54,344 nucleotides of DNA from Pseudomonadota bacterium. GTDB lineage: Bacteria > Myxococcota_A > Polyangia > Polyangiales > Polyangiaceae. Made by a program: the position numbers and the translations under genes. This document shows, piece after piece, positions 50,434-54,344 of this stretch. Positions within the stretch are counted from its first letter, which is position 1; each line of letters opens with the position of its first letter. Under the pieces are notes generated by a model, which searched no databases, was not told where the DNA came from, and worked only from the letters and a program-made list of their open reading frames with translations. The stretch covers positions 1-54,344 of the forward strand of contig JAEYVE010000274.1 of assembly GCA_023432025.1 (NCBI GenBank), in the 5' to 3' direction.

Positions 50434-51168
50434 ATGTCACCCATGCTGACGATCGCGAAACGCGAATTTCGCTCTTACTTCGACTCCCCCCTGGCCTACG
50501 TGGTCATCTGTTTGAGCCTGTTCGGGCTCGGCCTCGCGGTGTTTTCGCTCCGGGGCGGCTACTGGCAGCTCGACCGCGCCACGCTGGAGCCTCTCTTCCA
50601 GTACTTGCCCGCCGGACTCGCCGTCTTGGTGGTGCCCGTCGTCACCATGCGCCTCCTCGCCGAGGAGCGCCGCAGCGGCACGCTGGAAATGCTCATCACG
50701 CTGCCCGTGAAGGACAGCGACGTCATTCTCGGGAAGTTCTTGGGCGCGCTCGGTCTCGTTTTGACCGTGATCCTGACCACGCTTCTCTACCCGCTGCTCA
50801 TGTTCAAGGCGCCGTGGAACCTCGGCCCGCTCGACATGGGACCGATGTGGAGCGGCTACTTGGGCCTCGTGCTCTACGCCGCGGCCGCCGTGGCCGTGGG
50901 TCTCTTGATCAGCGCGCTGACGGAGAGCCAGTCCATCGCCTTCTTCTTGACGTTCTTCGTGCTGGGCGTGTTCTGGTTCCTCGGTGACCTCGCTGGCGAG
51001 GTCACCGGCGCCGCCTCCAACGTCCTGCACTACGTCAGCTTCCAGTCGCGAATGGGCGGCTTCATGCGCGGACTCGTCGACACGCGAGACGTCGTTTTCT
51101 TCCTGTCCGTCACAGTGCTCGCACTGATGGTGGCTTTCCGCGCGCTCGAGCGCCGCAAGTGGGCCTGA
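50434..51168 (+). CDS. ABC-2 type permease, GldF-like
   Basis: A 244-residue membrane protein from ATG 50434, two bases past the ATPase stop with AGAGGGAC upstream. About six transmembrane helices are visible. MLTIAKREFRSYFDSPLAYVV at the start and EERRSGTLEMLITLPVKDSDVILGKFLGAL in the cytoplasmic coupling region are typical of ABC-2 permeases that partner GldA-like ATPases. An FQSRMGGFMRGLVDTRDVVFF segment near the end is also family-like. The substrate is unknown. Confidence 0.94.
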   Translation: MSPMLTIAKREFRSYFDSPLAYVVICLSLFGLGLAVFSLRGGYWQLDRATLEPLFQYLPAGLAVLVVPVVTMRLLAEERRSGTLEMLITLPVKDSDVILGKFLGALGLVLTVILTTLLYPLLMFKAPWNLGPLDMGPMWSGYLGLVLYAAAAVAVGLLISALTESQSIAFFLTFFVLGVFWFLGDLAGEVTGAASNVLHYVSFQSRMGGFMRGLVDTRDVVFFLSVTVLALMVAFRALERRKWA

Positions 51169-51171
51169 TCC

Positions 51172-53013
51172 ATGGCAACCCAAGATCGTAAGCGCAAAGT
51201 CGCAGCCCAAACGGGCATTTACCTCGCCGTGGTGGCGGCCATCGTCGTCATCGCCAACCTGCTCAGCTCCGGCGCCTACAAGCGCTGGGACGTCACCAAG
51301 ACGGAGCGCTACACGCTGAGCAAAGGCTCGGCGCGCCTCGTGCAGAACTTGAGCCACCCGGTGGAGGTGGATGCCTTCGTCAAGACCGGCCAGGCGCACC
51401 TGGACGCCTTCGTGCGAGACCTCACGGATCTCCTGAAGGAGTACGAGCTGCAGGGCAACGGCAACTTCAAGTACACCATCATCGAGCCCAACACGGACGA
51501 GCTGCGCGAGAAGGCGAAGGAAGCCGGCCTCCAGGAGCAGCCCTTCGTGGACGCGAATCAAACGGGTGAAGACCAGGCGTCCATCACGCAGGGCTTCATG
51601 GGCCTGGTGTTCAAGTACGGCAGCGAAAAGGGCGTCATCCCGGCGCTCGATCCGCGGCGCGCCGAGGGTCTCGAGTTCTGGATCACCAACAAGATCCGTG
51701 AAATTCGCGACAAGAACGACAACATCAAGCACCGTATCGGCGTCGTCACCGGCAAGGACGAGCTCAAGCTCGACGACACGAACCTCGTGCCGCGTCAGGG
51801 ACAGGGCGGCGGTCCGAGCCTGAAGCAGGTCATCGCGCAGAACTTCCCGTTCTACTCCATCGAAGAGGTGGACCTGAAGGAAGGCGCCGAGCCCATCGAC
51901 CCGGCGCTCGTCGGCCTCATCATCACGCAGCCGCGCAAGGACTACACGGAAAAGGAGCTTCGCCGCGTCGACGAGTTCCTCATGCGCGGCAACAAGGCGC
52001 TCGCCGTCTTCGCGTCCGCCGTGACGATGAAGCCGAACGACGCCAGCATGAACGCCGAGCTCTCGCTGCACGGCCTCGACCCGCTGCTCAGCGGCTACGG
52101 CGTCAACATGAAGAAGGACGCCGTGTTCGACCACGGCGCTCAGTTCCGCATCGCCGTCCCCACGCAGACCGGCCTGGTTTGGATCCGGCACCCCGGCATC
52201 GCCCACGTCGTCAACGATCCGCGCTTCGAGGGCGACGAAAAGCTCCTGGATACGAGCTTCCCGGGCTTCTTCCGCATGGACGAAATGATGGTGCCCTTCC
52301 CGTCGACGCTGGAGGTCCTGAAGGACAAGCAGCCGGGAGACGTCAAGGTGCAGGTCGTCGCGCGCACCACCCCCGCGGCCAACCACGTGGAGGGCGACAC
52401 CGTCGACATGAAGCTGCGCGAGCAGTGGGCCCCCAAGCCCCCGTTCGATCAGCGCGTCATCGCGGTGGCCGTCGAGGGCAAGCTGAAGAGCGCCTTTGCC
52501 GGCAAGCCGGACGACGGCATCCAAGTGCCCGAGCGCTCTCCGGAGCCGTCGCGCGTCTTCGTGTTGTCCTCCAGCCAGTTCCTGACCAACCCCTTCGCCT
52601 ACGCGGGCAACGGTCCCGAGCTCGGGGGTCAGTTCCAAATGTTCGGCGCCGTCGGCGGCGATCGCGAGCTCCAGATGATCTCGCAGCCGTACGCCAAGCA
52701 CCTGACCGGCACCATTCTTTCGCTCAAGAACACGCTCGACTGGCTGAGCGGTGACACGGATCTCATCGCCGCCAGCGCCAAGCTGCTCGGCGAGCCCAAC
52801 CTCACCTACTCCAACGTCTCCAAGCCCACCTTCAAGGCGAACGACAGCGAAGAGGAAATGCGCAAGAAGGACGAGGAATACCGCCTCGCGCGCAAGGGCC
52901 TGCAGCAGAAGGTGCAGTGGACGCTGACCCTCGGCGTGCCCGTGCTCTTCGCCGGCTTCGGCCTCATCCGTTGGCGTTCACGTGAGAGCAAGCGCGGCAA
53001 GAAAGCCGCCTGA
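51172..53013 (+). CDS. GldG-like ABC-associated protein (PF09822-type)
   Basis: A 613-residue protein with one N-terminal transmembrane helix (about 17-36), a long periplasmic part and a second helix close to the end (about 585-602) followed by a basic tail. The opening SSGAYKRWDVTKTERYTLSKGSARLVQNLSHPVEVDAFVK is the typical start of the ABC-type auxiliary family, with EEVDLKEGAEPIDPALVGLII and an IFSLKNTLDWLSGDTDLI end region. It should form a complex with the GldF-like permease, which it follows by 3 bp. It may bind a periplasmic or envelope partner; the role is unclear in every studied case I know. Confidence 0.9.
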   Translation: MATQDRKRKVAAQTGIYLAVVAAIVVIANLLSSGAYKRWDVTKTERYTLSKGSARLVQNLSHPVEVDAFVKTGQAHLDAFVRDLTDLLKEYELQGNGNFKYTIIEPNTDELREKAKEAGLQEQPFVDANQTGEDQASITQGFMGLVFKYGSEKGVIPALDPRRAEGLEFWITNKIREIRDKNDNIKHRIGVVTGKDELKLDDTNLVPRQGQGGGPSLKQVIAQNFPFYSIEEVDLKEGAEPIDPALVGLIITQPRKDYTEKELRRVDEFLMRGNKALAVFASAVTMKPNDASMNAELSLHGLDPLLSGYGVNMKKDAVFDHGAQFRIAVPTQTGLVWIRHPGIAHVVNDPRFEGDEKLLDTSFPGFFRMDEMMVPFPSTLEVLKDKQPGDVKVQVVARTTPAANHVEGDTVDMKLREQWAPKPPFDQRVIAVAVEGKLKSAFAGKPDDGIQVPERSPEPSRVFVLSSSQFLTNPFAYAGNGPELGGQFQMFGAVGGDRELQMISQPYAKHLTGTILSLKNTLDWLSGDTDLIAASAKLLGEPNLTYSNVSKPTFKANDSEEEMRKKDEEYRLARKGLQQKVQWTLTLGVPVLFAGFGLIRWRSRESKRGKKAA

Positions 53014-53027
53014 TCGGACGACAAGAC

Positions 53028-54098
53028 ATGGCACTCGGCTCAGACAAAAAGCTCCTCATCGCGGTCGGCGTGCTCGCCGTGCTCGGCGGGGCGCTTTTCC
53101 TACAGAACAAGAAGGCAGCGGAAGACAAGCGAGCGCATGCTTACGAAAGCATCGCGGAATCCCTGCCCAAGCTGACGGTCACCGACGACGATCTGAAGCT
53201 CATCGACAAGATCGTCATCGAGCAGCCCGCCAAGAAGGACGGCGACACCGAAAAGCCGGCCTCGAAGCACGTGCTCGTCCGGGACGGCGAAACGTGGAAG
53301 TTGGCGGAGCCCACCAAGGCCTCCGCCAACCAGTCCAACGTGGATAGCCTGCTGAAGAACCTCAAGGGCCTGAAGATCAAGGAAAAGCTGCCCGGCACGG
53401 ACGTCCAAAAGACGTACGCGCAATACGAGCTCGGCGAGGACAAGGCGCTACACGCCACGTTCTTCGCGGGCGACGCGGCCAAGTACGAGCTCTGGTTCGG
53501 CAAGAGCGGCGGGCGCGGTCAAACCGCGCGCGTCGCGGGTACCGAAGGCGCGTTCTTGGTCGACGGCTACTCGAGCTTCCTCTTCGCGCGCGACACCAAG
53601 GGTTGGCGGGACCTCGGCATCTTCAAGTTCGAGGACACCGCCGCCAAGGCCGTCCGCATCGAAAACGAGCACGGCACCTTCGAGTTCACGAAGGAGGGCG
53701 ACGCTTGGAAGGCGAAGTTCAAGAAGGCAAAGGGCGGCGCCTTCGCCGAGCTGAAGAACTTCGACAAAGCCAAGGTGGAAGACTTGCTTCGCGCCTACAA
53801 GAGCCTGAACGCAAGTGACTTCGGCGACGACAAGAAGCCGGCGGACGTTGGCCTCGCGGAGCCGCTCGCAACGCTCGAAATCACGCTGGACGACGGCGCC
53901 AAGCGAACGCTCATCTTCGGCTCCAACGCCGAGGGCTCGAGCCGCTGGGCCAAGGATCCGAACAAGGATCAAATCTACAGCGTGAGCTCGTGGGCTGCAG
54001 ACTGGGCCGTCGCCGAGCCCAAGAAGTTCGAAAAGAGTTCAGACGCCGACAAGGCCGCAACTGGGGACACCCCCGGTCTGCCGCTCGGACATCCCTGA
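53028..54098 (+). CDS. DUF4340-family membrane-anchored protein
   Basis: A 356-residue protein with an N-terminal helix (KKLLIAVGVLAVLGGALFLQNK) and a periplasmic region of two similar beta-rich halves: IDKIVIEQPAKK...KHVLVRDGETWKLAEP...VDSLLKNLKGLKIKEKL and AVRIENEHGTFEFTKEGDAWKAKFKK...VEDLLRAYKSLNASDF. This internal duplication and the pattern of substrate strand, W-K and L-L-x-x-L helix are typical of DUF4340 proteins, which are found beside GldG-like genes. It starts 14 bp past the GldG-like stop. The last 20 residues are Gly/Pro-rich. The function is unknown; a periplasmic partner of the ABC complex is likely. Confidence 0.88.
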   Translation: MALGSDKKLLIAVGVLAVLGGALFLQNKKAAEDKRAHAYESIAESLPKLTVTDDDLKLIDKIVIEQPAKKDGDTEKPASKHVLVRDGETWKLAEPTKASANQSNVDSLLKNLKGLKIKEKLPGTDVQKTYAQYELGEDKALHATFFAGDAAKYELWFGKSGGRGQTARVAGTEGAFLVDGYSSFLFARDTKGWRDLGIFKFEDTAAKAVRIENEHGTFEFTKEGDAWKAKFKKAKGGAFAELKNFDKAKVEDLLRAYKSLNASDFGDDKKPADVGLAEPLATLEITLDDGAKRTLIFGSNAEGSSRWAKDPNKDQIYSVSSWAADWAVAEPKKFEKSSDADKAATGDTPGLPLGHP

Positions 54099-54190
54099 AA
54101 CACGAAGGTGGAAGGGCGGCCTCGCCCGTCGAAACGCGGTGCTCCCGCACTACGTCCCCTTCCACCTCGCGGCGCTCCTCCGGAGCCGAA
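54099..54190 (+). other. 3' untranslated region of the Gld-like operon
   Basis: About 90 bp between the last stop and the terminator. It holds the third copy of the 18-bp dispersed motif (54137-54154) flanked by GGTGGAAGG (54107-54115) and CCTTCCACC (54158-54166), which can pair and would place the motif in the loop of a hairpin. Confidence 0.55.
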
Positions 54191-54233
54191 CCCAGCGAAA
54201 AGGCCCACCCCCAGGGTGGGCCTTTTCGCTGGG
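54191..54233 (+). terminator. Strong intrinsic terminator of the Gld-like operon
   Basis: CCCAGCGAAAAGGCCCACCC (54191-54210) and its perfect reverse complement (54214-54233) form a 20-bp stem with a three-base loop. AAAA and TTTT inside the stem make it work from both directions. Confidence 0.9.
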
Positions 54234-54344
54234 TCGCACTTCGCGCTTCGCTGGGTCGCACTTCGCGCTTCGCTGGGTCGCACTTCGCGCTTCGCTGGGT
54301 CGCACTTCGCGCTTCGCTGGGTCGCACTTCGCGCTTCGCTGGGT
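54227..54344 (+). repeat. 22-bp tandem repeat, five copies plus, running off the window
   Basis: CGCTGGGTCGCACTTCGCGC plus TT repeats exactly at 54227, 54249, 54271, 54293 and 54315, with a sixth unit starting at 54337. The copies are identical. The first eight bases of unit one are the end of the terminator stem. A 22-bp period rules out a coding repeat. Confidence 0.95.

Overview
The window is high-GC, gene-dense chromosomal DNA, most likely from a myxobacterium of the order Polyangiales (Myxococcota). Several features point there together: two Hanks-type Ser/Thr kinases, a zinc-finger/AgmX-type protein, a FrzS/AglZ-like pseudo-receiver with a long coiled coil, bacterial arginyltransferase Bpt, an orphan NtrC-type activator, many secreted lipoproteins and cytochromes, and repeat-rich non-coding gaps. 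I saw no rRNA, tRNA, CRISPR array, insertion sequence or prophage, and no stretch with clearly foreign base composition.

Layout. 1-1446 (minus): a truncated repeat protein behind a Ser/Thr kinase. 1600-4301 (plus): pgeF and a zinc-finger/AgmX-type membrane protein. 4363-11001 (minus): two HzsA-like haem/beta-propeller lipoproteins with a HEAT-repeat protein between them. 11238-14376 (plus): hisIE and the pseudo-receiver coiled-coil protein. 14465-17764 (minus): bpt, an NtrC-type activator and purine nucleoside phosphorylase. 18066-20257: a small basic protein, two lipoproteins (one with a formylglycine-generating-enzyme fold) and infA. 20540-26961: HAD phosphatase, GH113-like hydrolase, lytic transglycosylase, outer-membrane protein, rimK and rimB. 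27033-33329: acyltransferase, priA, amino-acid permease and a second kinase. 33414-37303 (plus): a small membrane protein, a FliO-like/SctR pair and a membrane sulfatase-fold enzyme.

The last third holds three compact operons that I consider the most interesting content. 37887-44897 (plus) encodes an ATPase, two dissimilar FtsX permeases, a LolA-like periplasmic carrier and an outer-membrane beta-barrel, so it could be a complete inner-to-outer-membrane transport route. 44961-48930 (minus) is a four-gene cluster of di-haem peroxidase, Tat-exported metallophosphoesterase, SoxA-like cytochrome lipoprotein and DJ-1-type protein, with each Shine-Dalgarno sequence at the preceding stop codon. 49322-54098 (plus) is a Gld-type ABC system with a GldG-like subunit and a DUF4340 protein, with a good sigma-70-like promoter and a 20-bp-stem terminator.

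Non-coding DNA carries unusually many short tandem repeats (periods 15, 16, 22, 30, 32 and about 50 bp). An 18-bp motif occurs three times, always between genes. The best candidates for undescribed biology are the 37887 transport operon, the 48930 redox/phosphoesterase operon and the HzsA-like cluster. All functional statements rest on reading motifs by eye; no database search was possible.
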